Source of the DNA: Nymphaea colorata
Taxonomy: Eukaryota; Streptophyta; Magnoliopsida; Nymphaeales; Nymphaeaceae
NCBI RefSeq assembly: GCF_008831285.2
Contig: NC_045138.2
Coordinates: forward strand, 20,121,934-20,185,933
Reading direction: 5' to 3'
DNA length: 64,000 nucleotides
Below, piece after piece: positions 52,963-64,000 of this stretch. Within the stretch, counting starts at the first letter, position 1. Every line of letters begins with the position of its first letter. The position numbers and the translations under genes were made by a program. The notes under the pieces are model-generated. The model was not told the origin of the DNA, made no database searches, and saw nothing but the letters and a program-made list of their open reading frames with translations.

Positions 52963-55900
52963 ATGGCGTTCCGTTCCTGGTTCTCTCGCTTCAGTCCCTC
53001 CCACAGGCACATCGCCCGAGCACTCTCCGCCATCAGCTCCCGTGAACAGTGCTCTTCTCTTTCTGAAACCCTACTTCCCAAGCGAAGCGATCGTCGCTTC
53101 CCCTGGCTCGCTGCTCTTCCTATGGCGGTTGCTCTCGCGTCCGGAGCCGCCGCGCTCGACTTCGTATATCGGGATCCGTCCCTCTGCGAGTCTTCGCAAG
53201 GGCTTCAACGGTATCGAACTCGCTAGCTTTCCGTTCTGGTATAGTTAGCTTGGATGACCGATTCTTGGTCCAGATTGGATGATCGACATTACTCTATATA
53301 TATAGTTTTATTTGTTTCTTGCTTCATCTACTTACTTTTTTTTTTCGTCTGAAGAATTTCTTGTGTCGAACCGCAGAGTTGGAGGCAAAGAAAGTGGGAG
53401 GGTGGTGGTCGAAGGACATCCTCGGCGTGCGCCGCAGGAGCTCATTGACGAACTGAAGTTGATTTGTGATGTGATTTCATCCTTCTCATCTGTTTCATAA
53501 CAGTTGGTGTCAGTTTTTATTGGAGTTCTCATATTGTAAGAATTTACAGTTGTTTAATGGTTTTACATAGGAAATTCGTGGTTCGTGTCGGTCTTGATAG
53601 CTCTCAATTGTTAGCACCGTCTATCAGGAGTTTTTGGTGTCTAAAAGTTGGATATAACAACTCAAGTACTAAGGAAGGAAAAAATAATCCTATATTGAGG
53701 ATTGCGGGATGCTCATGTCTTGTGTTACTAATTGTTCTAGCTTGTGATCATTTTAGGTGTGAACTGAACCGGGCTATAGTGTGGGTTGAGATCCACTAAC
53801 TAAATTAAGGCTGATGAATTAGTTTCGCGCCAAGTTGTTACAGTTGGTCATAGAGCTAATACTTTCACTGTTGCACCTATGGTTTCACGTGTACATACAT
53901 ATGCCTTAAAGAGGGTAGATCGTGTCATCATGTGTGTGATATAGTCTTGTAGTAATCTTATCTTTTTTTTTTTTTTTGCCCATTTTATGTACTACTGACT
54001 GCTGATCTTATTAGTTTGTGGCCTTTTCAACTGCGAACTGAAACTAGCTAAGAGACAGGTAGTAATTTACGAAACTAATCACTCGGGTCAGCTTTTGGCC
54101 TGAGTCATTACGATTGGTATAACTGTATAAGAGCCAATTTCAACATGCGGACCTGAAGGTCTCATACATGAGGATGTGAAAAGAATTGAGAATAATCTCA
54201 TATTAACAATTTGAGAAATATTTATGGGTTGAATGCTTGCATGCAATTGTCATGGTTTAAACCCTTCCAGGTTGCAAATTAAAGCCGTTATAGGCGGGTC
54301 ATGTTGACTAGAATAGATACTCAGGCCAGGTTGCTGAAATTACTATTAGAACCAAGTTACTTGATGTTCTACATGTGCAGACATGGATGCTTGAGAGGGG
54401 TGCATTCTAGCATCCCAAATATGTGAGGAAGGATTCAAGAATAGTCCTATGTCTAAGTTTTCAAAGTTGTTTAAGGGTGTGTATACTGGTGTGCTATATT
54501 ACCAGTTGTTCTCTTTTATAGCCTTTTTGGCATGAACTAAACCTAGCTACAAGAAAGGTTCGGATTCACCAAATCAAGGTGCACATGTCGGGTTTGAGCC
54601 AGGTTTTAATGGTATTTCAGCTGTGCTGTGATGGGATCAGGGAAAAACTTTCATTCTCTTAAGGTCAATGTGTCAGTCCTTAATTAAGAAGTTCCAAGTT
54701 GATTTTTACTTTCTGTTGCCATTTGCTCGTGCTCGATCACTTTCATATATTTATGAAAATTCTTGGAATCATAAAACTACACGATAGTTTCCATCTTAAT
54801 TGGCACTTGGCACCTATACCTTTTATGTTATTGCATTTTTTCTGGCTATATCAATTGCAAGGTGCCGGGTTGATGTTTTTGTTTTGCACTAGCTTTTAAG
54901 AGATTCCATTCATCATGTTCTTTTTTTTTAATTTTATTATTAGGGTAATTTGACATTGGATTACGAGGAGCGAGATTTTCATGGAAAACCTCAGCATAGT
55001 TTTCATAGAGCTGTCAATATTCCTGATGTGGTTGTCTATCCAAGGTGTGGTTCATTTTAAAAAATTCTTTTGCAGTTCTTTCTTCTATTTATTTCCAACT
55101 TTTTTGCATTTTTTCCCATGTGGTTGTTGAACATTTGATTGGTCAGGGCCCTGCCTCCGATATCTAGTCAGCTTGGATGCAGATTATCCTTAGCTGGGCC
55201 ATTGCAGAACAATTGACACCTGTTCAAGGACAGGACTGCAAATTTTGAAACACTCTTAGGCTTTATGTAAAAAAGCATAACATGTATACAAGCTGGGTGG
55301 TCTGGGTTGATAACCTGGTGTTTCCAACCTGAATCTGTATTTTCCTATTATTTATTATTATTATTATTATTATTTATGTTTTCTCTTGTTCAATGGCCAG
55401 TTCAGTAGTCAGCTTGACACAGCCATTCTTGTCGCTGCATTGAGAAGCATGCCAATATCTTTTTTTGCTCAAACTTCTTGAGAAGAAAATTCAAAAGAGG
55501 CTTGTTTTTGATGCAGTGATTAGAGGGTCATCCTACGAAAAGACATGATGAAAGCGAAGGAACAATGAAAAGAAAACAATGACAAAAGAAGAAGCTGAGA
55601 TGAATAATCACCATCAATGAATAATCCCAAAAGAAGAAAACGTAACCCTTAAATGGGGTCTATAAACAATTATCTTGGATCTCTTAATGGATCCAGGTCC
55701 AAATGAAAAAATAACTAAAAAAATGAATGATGACTAATTGGATCCTCTATCCTGTGTCAGTGTTTTTGATATAGTTTGAAGAATTTGTGGCTGTTTGAGA
55801 AAAGCAGTATGACATTCATTTGCTGCATTTTGTTATTATCTAGCATTGAAATGTTTTATTGTCCAAGCTTGAAAAGGGTATTGATATTGTGACTTGTTGA

Positions 55901-58900
55901 GTGTGATAAGTTTTAGCTCTCTGCTGTTTAACTTAGAAAAATTTCTTTTTCCTTTTGTTCTTGTCTGCAGAACTCAAGAAGAGGTCTCAAAGATTGTTAA
56001 AGCTTGTAACAAATATAAGGTATATTGTTTTTTCATTGTATTTATGCAGTAGTTATGACTTACCAAACAGTAGAGTTCTTAATTTTCCATGATGGAACAC
56101 GTGGACATTGATTGTTTCTCCAGCATAAACTTCTGTATAGTAACGTTAAACGAATCATATTGCACTTGCTTTTCTAAGTGAAAGATAGACTATAAACAGC
56201 TCACTGATATTTTTTGTCATCTCAAATATAATAAGTGGAAATATAATACGTGGAAATGTATAAATAATTGGTTATCATATTCGTTTTCTAATATAGACAA
56301 TGTACAGTATTTTAAGGACATAAAAAATCTTGACATTCAGTATTAAATTTGCTGAAGCGGGTGCAAAATCTTGATATATGTAACCTATCATTTCAGACAT
56401 AAAATTATGTATATAAATATGTATGCTGTTTTTCAGCACAATGGCACAATTATTTGGTGTGATTGTAGGTGTAGATGGATCAGCTAGGAGGTTCCTGGTT
56501 GGAAAACTTTGAAGACAGTAGGAAATATCGCCTATTACTTGTATCAGTCACTTTTGCTGCAGCAAGTTTCTTTGTAGGAACCATGCATATTAACTGTCTG
56601 TAAGTGTCAAGGATGTTTGTATAGGAGATAATGTATAAGCTACTTATCTATTTGATAGTTTGATGTTTTTGTTCCCTCTATGAATGATGATGTTGCACAC
56701 TATTTTCCCTTTTTTTCGGATACAAATTTCAGATTTACTCATTTTTCTTTGTTAGGTTCCAATTGTACCGTATGGTGGTGCTACATCAATTGAGGGTCAT
56801 ACATTGTCTCCATTTGGAGGTGTTTGCATTGACATGGCAATGATGAAGGTTTGTCCAGCCAATTTATTTTCTCAAGTTTTCAAGTCATTGCTGTGTTACT
56901 TCGCTAATAGCTGACCAAGCTGGTCAGTTTAGGCTGTTCAAACTGAAATTCAAGAGTTTAGTGTCTTGCTTTGAAGTCAAAGATAGCTCCCCAGACCATC
57001 TTGGTGGAAAAAGGGATGAACCCAGTGGTTCTACCTCCATGAAGGGAGGTCGAGGTGATCAACCTATCCATAACTGTCCTCCATGAGTAGTTTCTTGTGC
57101 TATCAAGAATGGAAAGGAAAATATATTCCTCCTTAGTTACATGCTTGATTCTAGCCTTCACTTGCACTGGCTTCTCTTTCTTTACATGATTGGTTCTAGT
57201 ATTCACTTGCATCGACTCATTTTAACTTCCGATAACCTTTTCCACTTTTAAAAGTTCTAAATATAATTCTAGCAAGATCTTTGAGCCTGCTATTCTATTC
57301 CTAGTGATGTCAATTCAAGTAAGATGTTTGAAATATCTAGAGATCCAGGAAAGCATGCAAATTGGAAAAACTAATTTTTTGTTCCTGTATTTGATTCTTA
57401 GATACTAGAGCATATTTTGAATACATAGACAATGTTTTTTAAAGGATGAGGAAGTCGCCTAGATCACCACAAGACATTTTTCTTCATCACCCTGAAACAA
57501 TTTTCTGTTTGTTAGTTGGTGTGGTCAGCTTTGAAGTAGTAGATATACAAGTATTTTTTTGGTAAAATAAATGTACAAGTATTTTATTTGAAAAAATAAG
57601 GAAAACAATATGATTTGGCACATCATTTTTTTTTCACATATATTAAGAAGCTAAGGTGTATAAAAGTTCAATCTCAAATTCAAACTCGATCAAATTCAAA
57701 ACCTGAATGGGTTGAACTCTTCTAATTAGTGGCATGTTCGAAATGAAACTAATGATTGTCAGTGATGAATTTAATAAGACACTTTTTTCTGGTTCTTTTG
57801 CTCTTAAGTGCTTTTAACTCCTTGGAATTGCAATGTGGCGAATGAAAGTTATTTATTTTATGCCTGTTGAAGACAGTAACTGGTTTTGTGTTTTAAACTT
57901 TTACAGAAAATCAAATCATTACATGTTGAGGACATGGATGTTGTTGTTGAGCCTGGTATTGGGTGGATGGAACTGAATGAATTTTTGAAACCATATGGAC
58001 TTTTCTTCCCACTCGATCCAGGTGAGGTCTTTTGGTTACTCAAGGTATCTGTATATCACGTGTTTCTGTTGATATGTTGGCCTACTTTATGAACATAAAC
58101 CCCTACCTTTTAGTGTTTTATATTTTGGTACTTCTAATTGTCAACATCTGATTGTAACTTGAGTGGAACTAGTTCCTTGTGATTGCGTTCTGCAACACTT
58201 CCTTATTTAGTTCTTTGCTTGACCAGGACCAGGAGCTTCAATTGGAGGCATGTGTGCTACTCGTTGTTCTGGGTCCTTGGCAGTAAGGTTTATTTTTTCT
58301 ATTTTCTTCTCCAGAGCACTGCCACAAACATCGCAATATTTTTAAAGATATCACAATATTAATGACAAAAAATGAAAAAATCACGTTTTTAGAGAAGGTG
58401 GAAATAAAATTATCACGTTTCTTTCATGTTTTTCTTTGCTTTTCTCTTTTTTAACATTAATATGATCATGGATTCACATTTAAAATTAAACTTTAAACCA
58501 CATTATTTATCATAATTTTTATCATCATTAAAAGTTAAAAATTATTTTTATCACTTTATCTAGTTTTTTATGTCCTTTTATTAGTTTCATGTCTATTTTA
58601 ACTTTACATAATTTTTAGAAAATTTTTCATCTTTTAAAAATTTTCCAAGACTTTCCTGTGAAAGCAACTTTCCTAAAAAAATACCCAAAAAAACCTTGCT
58701 GTTAACAATCCAAGAATGCTATTTGTGGCAATTATTCAGAAGCATGATACTGTAATAAACATTTGAATATGCTTTCAGTATTCCTCATTATCATACTTGA
58801 TGTAACTGTTGGAATGTCCTTGCCTGTGTGACACATGTGATGCAGTAAACCATGTGAGGGGGGGATGGCTAGCAAGAATGCATAGTTTTGAGATGCTTAT

Positions 58901-61900
58901 GTTTTTGGAACATGCTTAATTGATAAGTTATAAAGCTTTTGAATAGAATTTCTAGGTCTGTTTGCTTCTTCTTGACTTCCAGGTATATATCTGCAATAAC
59001 TGCAGTTTATGAAATCTGGAGAGTTATCTATTTTTCTTGTGTCACAGGAGGGCAGATTAGTCCATGGGACTTGCATTAGAAACTAGGTAGCTTTTCAGTC
59101 AAAATAATTGGGACCTTTTTTTGTCTTATCAGCACATGGTCATAGGGTGTTTTGAGTTCAGATTTGGACTCAGTTAAGGTATGAATATCTAGTTATGATG
59201 GAAACAATTGGTCCTGACCTTAAGTCTGATTCAATGCATGGGTATGTTATCTCTGGTGCTTTATTACATGATACATTTAAAATGTGCAGTTGTAGGGGTG
59301 TCGTGTTTAATGATATCCATCTGGGTGATATGTAGCACATAAGCATCTTGATTAATCCAGGTTAGAAGCAAAATCTGACTCCTAATTAGGTTGGGTTCTG
59401 TTACACTAAGCTGATTTTGAGAGATTAATGAATGAGGCAGTTTTTGTTGGGGATGGATTTCCCAATCTTAAATATTTGGTATCCCCTTGTGCTTTACTAA
59501 AATTTGGATAATATTTCTGTCGACAGTTGCATCTCAAGTTATGCATACCCAACACTTGCGTTTTAAGAATTTAGCAACATATTAGAAATACACGCAAAAG
59601 ATGGAGGAACCAAACCTGTGATTATGACTTACTTTTTTGTCGCCTTTAAATATGAATGCGTTAACTTTTGTTCCCTTTTCCATTGAAGTTTATGATCTAG
59701 TTTTCAGTTTGTAGGTATGGGACAATGCGAGATAATGTCATCAATCTTCAGGTTTGTAATCTGTCACCAATTCTCCGGACTTATCATTTACTATTGTCAA
59801 CATGTTTCTACAAATGGTTTGGTGTTATATTTTGAAGTTTTGAACTCCAAGCCAGTCTTTAGTTTGTATATTATGTGGCTGTTTTTGTTTTCTCTGACAC
59901 AGCTTTCTTACTTTGATTTCTTTAAACAGGTTGTTCTAGCAAATGGCGATGTTGTTAAGACTGCATCGCGTGCTCGAAAGAGTGCTGCCGGGTATTTATG
60001 TTATGCTCTTCTTGATCGGTGAATCTCTTTAAAATAAGTATGTCTTTATTTAATATGGATGTGAGTGCACCTTGGGGCGGTCTCCTGTTTGCAGCTATGA
60101 CTTAACAAGGTTGCTGATTGGAAGTGAAGGCACCTTGGGTGTAATCACCGAGGTGACCCTGAGACTGCAAAAGCTCCCTGCATATTCTGTGGTATTATTT
60201 TTTCCTTTGCCTAATAATGAGCCCAGACTGTGGAGTCCTTTCCAATTGATATTGGCCTTGAAGTTTTTTTGAATATAAGTTTGTATTTTGATAGTCGTTC
60301 TTCATCAACTTCTTTTGCCTGTTCTCCCTCTGTTTTCGTAAGATGTGCCTTTACATTGCACACTTCATATAACATGCATATGTACATACCTGTATGTATG
60401 AGTACATCTAAGAGAGATTCTGGGGGAAGTTTCTATAGAGGGATATTTAATCTTTTGTAATTGAAAAAGAGAAAGTGACCTGGCAACATATTGAATATGC
60501 TAAATGATAACCAATACAATGGTTCTAAAGCTGGAAAAATAAATTACTTGAGCTTAGTTGATATCTAACAGGGTGTCAGGCTAATAAATGAATGTTTGAT
60601 CAATCATCATCTCTTGACAGCTTTTTCTTGTCTCTTGCTCTCCTACATCATCAATAATATGTTGCTTCTTTTCAGATTTAAACAAAGTTTGTTGATTTTC
60701 TTGAATAAACTTCTAAATTACCTTTGCGGTTCCTGGTTATGATGTTTTTTGCCTTTTTCATTGATTTCATCATCCAAATATTTGATACATCTAGCATTTG
60801 ATGTCTTGATTCTTGCGTCTGGGCATTCTGTTGCAACACAAATACCCAGTGAATATGTTTTCCCAGATTGATTGTAATTATGAAAGAATTGCTGCTTAGA
60901 AAAACTTCTAAAATGTGGAAATCTGGATGCTCAAACTTTTACTGCATAAATCTTAAATTATTTAGTCAACTTCATTTTGAATGGTAAAACATTTAATCTC
61001 TTAAATACAGTTAATGGATTTTTTATTTCCGACAGTCTAAGTTTTTGACCTTTTTTGCAGCTCTAATTAAATTTTGCCTTGCTGAATACCCAATTACTTG
61101 CATATGATAATGTGAAGTGAACAGGTTGCAATGTGCCATTTCCCAACAATCAAGGATGCGGCTGATGTTGCAATTGCCACCATGCTATCAGGAATACAGG
61201 TTTGGACACATGTTCTTTACTCTTTAATTGCTTTATTTGAGAATCAAACTATTCTTACTTCTCAACTAATTAGAGTATAATTCATTACATTTAGTGAAAC
61301 TGGACAACTATGAAGGTTAGGCCTTTCCTGAAATGCTTATTTTGTATCTGGCAGACATTGTAAATGTTTTTAAGGCAGTACACAGTTCACACACACACAT
61401 GAGAAACAATAGGGTGATTATTTTTTTATAATTGTAAGTTTTCTGTTAAGTAAACCTTATAAAATATGTATGTGCATTTTTTAGTATAAAACTTTTAGAT
61501 GATGAAGCTGACATAAATATGGGGACCTTGAGACCTTGAAAGTTGGTGGCTTATATTGTGCCAATATTCAAAAGTTGAAGATTCATGTTTTCATGTCTGA
61601 AGAATATGATCTAAGGCACCACAAGATCTGACTGTAGTAATACAGTCTCTAGCTATTGTTTTCATGATATGGAAATAGCCAAGTGGGTTATTCTGTGAGC
61701 ACCGTAAAGTTACATTATGCATGTGTATATGGGTGCACGCATTTGTGAGTGTGTGTGGAGTCTGACCATATAGATATGTTTAGAATGATTTGATTACCAT
61801 TTTTAGCTGGTTGGTAGACTTGCCATCATTGTTCATATCGTTTGTTATGTTCTTGTGGGGTTTATCAAGGTGGACATGATGTCACATAGAGGCAATAAAT

Positions 61901-64000
61901 AGTTGTTTGTTTTTTGGTATTCACACTCTTATATTTTTTTTCTTGATATTTGTATATTCATTTTTTCAGCAGTAAATTAGTAATTAGTCTCTTGATGATC
62001 ATGTGCTATTGCCTTGTCTGTTTATCTAGGTTTCAAGGGTGGAACTCTTGGATGAGGTTCAGGTAAAGGCAATCAATTTTGCCAATGGAAAGAACTTGCC
62101 AGAGGCCCCCACTTTGATGTTTGAATTTGTAGGCACTGGTGAGTATACTTTAGCTTAATTATTCACGTTTTCAATATATCTTAACCATTTTCGTCATAAA
62201 TTTTCACTTTTTTTACATTTATTGATGTCACTTCCAGGTGCCATCTACGTGGTCACCCCACCTTGGCACCATCTAATCCACCTGGGCTCTGTAGGCATAA
62301 ATCTAGTCCCCAGGATGGCCAAAGATCTTATACTGACCATTAGGAAGCTTAGATTTTTTCCTCTTTTTTTCTACTTTAATGTTTCAAAAGCTAGGTTAGT
62401 GTTCTAATTATATTGGATTTCTTGCAGTTGTTTTAAATTCTTTGGGCTAATTCTACAACTTTCATGCTAATGAATGTTTACACTTAATTTTGGGTGTCAA
62501 CTAAGCCAATAGGCCCTGCCTCGGCACTGACTAAGCCTTTTAGGGTGTCTCCTTTCTGACAGTGATTAAAGTTCCTCATTCTAATCCCCGCAGGAAAACA
62601 ATAGGAATGCACAAAAACAAGAGGAAGGCACAAAAATTGAAGGGAAACTCAATAACAGTAATGAATTAAGGTTTCTTGCTCAACAATTAGTCCAAAAACA
62701 AAAGAAAATATGCTTAAACCCTAGATTCGAATTGGATTTCAGACCCACTAAACAAAATGGTCAAAATCCTAAAGAATATCAATACCAAATCCAAAGCCTA
62801 AATGGATCCGAATAAGGGGCCCAGCCCAGTAATTCTACACACAGGCCCACTAATGCTACACTGCGTCAATCTCCACAGGTTGAAACATTCGGCTCCTGAC
62901 AAATGAGGTAATGCTGCTGTGATGTAGATGAGGCACAATAGAATGACGGTCCTTTGGACTGCCTTGAGTAGGTGCACAGATGTCACCGACTCACTGAGAT
63001 AGGATTGAAGCCGAACCCATTGCTAGGGATGTTTTCCATACTTAATCTTAAAAATTTATCCAAGCAAAATGTTTTCCAAAATGTTATGATCAACTACAAA
63101 TAAAGTAAAAATTTTTATCACCAAATTATTTTCCATCATAAATTTTCATGCTCCCCACCTTCACTTCAGAAGTATGTTGGAACTCCTATTTCTCAGTTTG
63201 CTTCTATCCAGAAGGACTTCTGCTTATATTTCTTTGGGCAGCAATGTTCTAAGCTCATTTCATTTTCCTTCTCTCTTGCCATGTTTTTTCCCCCATCCAA
63301 ATCTTTCATTTGACTGGTATTCTAAGATCTCCTTGTGCTAATATTCTTTCAGATCTTAATGTATTTATGAACTATCCTAATGTATGAATATCACTCACTC
63401 AGAAATACTGTTCTCGAGTTTTTGTCATGAGGTTTCCTCTGGTATCTTTGGGTGAAGGTAGATTTGGGGGGAATCTCAAGAAAATCTAAGGAAATCACAA
63501 AAAGTGGATAAAAAAAGGAAGTGAAAAATTCAAGAGAAGACATAAAAGAAAACAAGAACAATGTCCAAATGACTGATAGATTTACAAGCACCATCTAGCA
63601 AAATAACAACTAGCAAGCCGCATGAGAAGTTTAAGTTTCAACTGCAAAAGTTTCAAGCCTTCGAGACTTCAACGATATAGTTGTAAAAATGAATCTCTTA
63701 TAAGTCATCATTCCTGCTCCCAACTCTGAGAAAAAGAAAAAAGATCAATATTCTACTAAACACATATTGGATCTGGAATTAGTCATGATTTAGATGTGCA
63801 CGTGGTGTACATAGGATTCCTGTGTGAATGTGATTGCAATACTGCTCTCACAATTAGGGGCATTATCTAAGTGGCCTGGATATGGCAAAATGGCCATCCA
63901 TGTTAGCACGCTGATGCATGGATGCTGATACTGAGACCCACTTGGAAATATTTTTAAAAAAATGCATACTAGTTTTTGCATTTTTCATATTAATTTTAAA
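52963..64000 (+). CDS. DLD: D-lactate dehydrogenase (cytochrome), mitochondrial; 3' end outside window
   Basis: FAD enzyme oxidising D-lactate to pyruvate with cytochrome c as acceptor, downstream of the glyoxalase pathway for methylglyoxal. It matches the plant DLD family (Arabidopsis At5g06580). Exons: 52963-53210, 53377-53470, 54944-55044, 55971-56019, 56756-56848, 57907-58021, 58227-58287, 59715-59751, 59930-59991, 60095-60191, 61125-61199, 62030-62138. Phase is kept throughout, giving 380 codons of an expected 560 or so. The basic N-terminus ([20 protein letters not shown]) and the hydrophobic stretch [17 protein letters not shown] (49-65) suit mitochondrial inner-membrane/intermembrane targeting. 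FAD-binding motifs seen: [11 protein letters not shown] (169-179), [19 protein letters not shown], and [19 protein letters not shown]. The visible part ends in [12 protein letters not shown]; the substrate-domain C-terminus, including the GEHGVG region, lies beyond 64000. Intron 2 and intron 7 are long. Confidence 0.93.
53570..54660 (+). repeat. Diverged tandem-like repeats in DLD intron 2
   Basis: At least four related units spaced about 240-275 bp, marked by 'gaactgaa..aagct/ggct' (53761, 54035, 54271, 54532), a following 'gccaggtt/gccaagtt...ttacagtt' and a 'gaagg..aagaataatcctat' segment. Strongly diverged; no coding frame. Confidence 0.5.
58288..59714 (+). other. Intron 7 of DLD (1.4 kb)
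   Basis: AT-rich, with a very T/A-simple stretch at 58320-58690. No coding or mobile-element signal seen. Confidence 0.5.
62139..64000 (+). other. Intron 12 of DLD, at least 1.86 kb
   Basis: The donor is at 62139 (gtgagt). No sequence up to the window end encodes the expected next segment of DLD, so the intron continues past 64000. The interior has no open frame I can assign. Confidence 0.6.

Noticed and set aside
56958-57212. 84-residue minus-strand frame in DLD intron 5
   Set aside because: Lys/Arg-rich and slightly repetitive, vaguely retroelement-like, but I could not match it to a gag or other domain and found no element boundaries.

Overview
This is nuclear DNA of a flowering plant. 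The genes are split by many short, AT-rich GT..AG introns, there is a plant-type tRNA-Arg(CCU), and three genes have plant-specific or organelle-targeted products. Long TA/GA microsatellites and small hAT-like elements fill the space between genes. The sequence does not let me name the species. I rebuilt gene models by reading splice sites by eye and checking that reading phase holds across every junction. The four complete models close in frame from ATG to stop.

Layout. 1-8.2 kb: gene-poor, with repeats, a 284-bp hAT-like MITE and one unidentified candidate 3' exon at about 8.25-8.41 kb. 8.98-14.04 kb (minus): a nine-exon gene for a SKA3-like spindle/kinetochore protein (312 aa). 14.21-14.28 kb (plus): tRNA-Arg(CCU), head-to-head with SKA3. 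14.3-17.7 kb: AT-rich repeats. 17.76-33.94 kb (minus): a 27-exon gene for organellar (EMB2247-type) valyl-tRNA synthetase (967 aa). 34-38.4 kb: tandem repeats and a 968-bp hAT-like element that has a perfect 8-bp target duplication and carries a broken short-chain dehydrogenase fragment. 38.6-43.3 kb and 48.15-51.55 kb (plus): two tandem paralogues encoding proline-rich PLAC8 (cell number regulator / PCR type) proteins of 318 and 320 aa, on duplicated blocks that include promoter and 3' flank. 52.96 kb to beyond the window end (plus): mitochondrial D-lactate dehydrogenase; 12 exons (380 codons) are visible and the C-terminal part lies outside.

The genes do not form a pathway. They are ordinary housekeeping genes (organellar translation, chromosome segregation, methylglyoxal/D-lactate detoxification) beside a locally duplicated membrane-protein pair. 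The unusual content is the duplicated PLAC8 locus with its decaying internal protein repeat and lost cysteine, the hAT-like element with a captured gene fragment, two related MITEs in opposite orientation flanking the paralogue pair's second half, and the very close tRNA/SKA3 divergent arrangement. I found no CRISPR array, bacterial operon or clearly new defence-like system.
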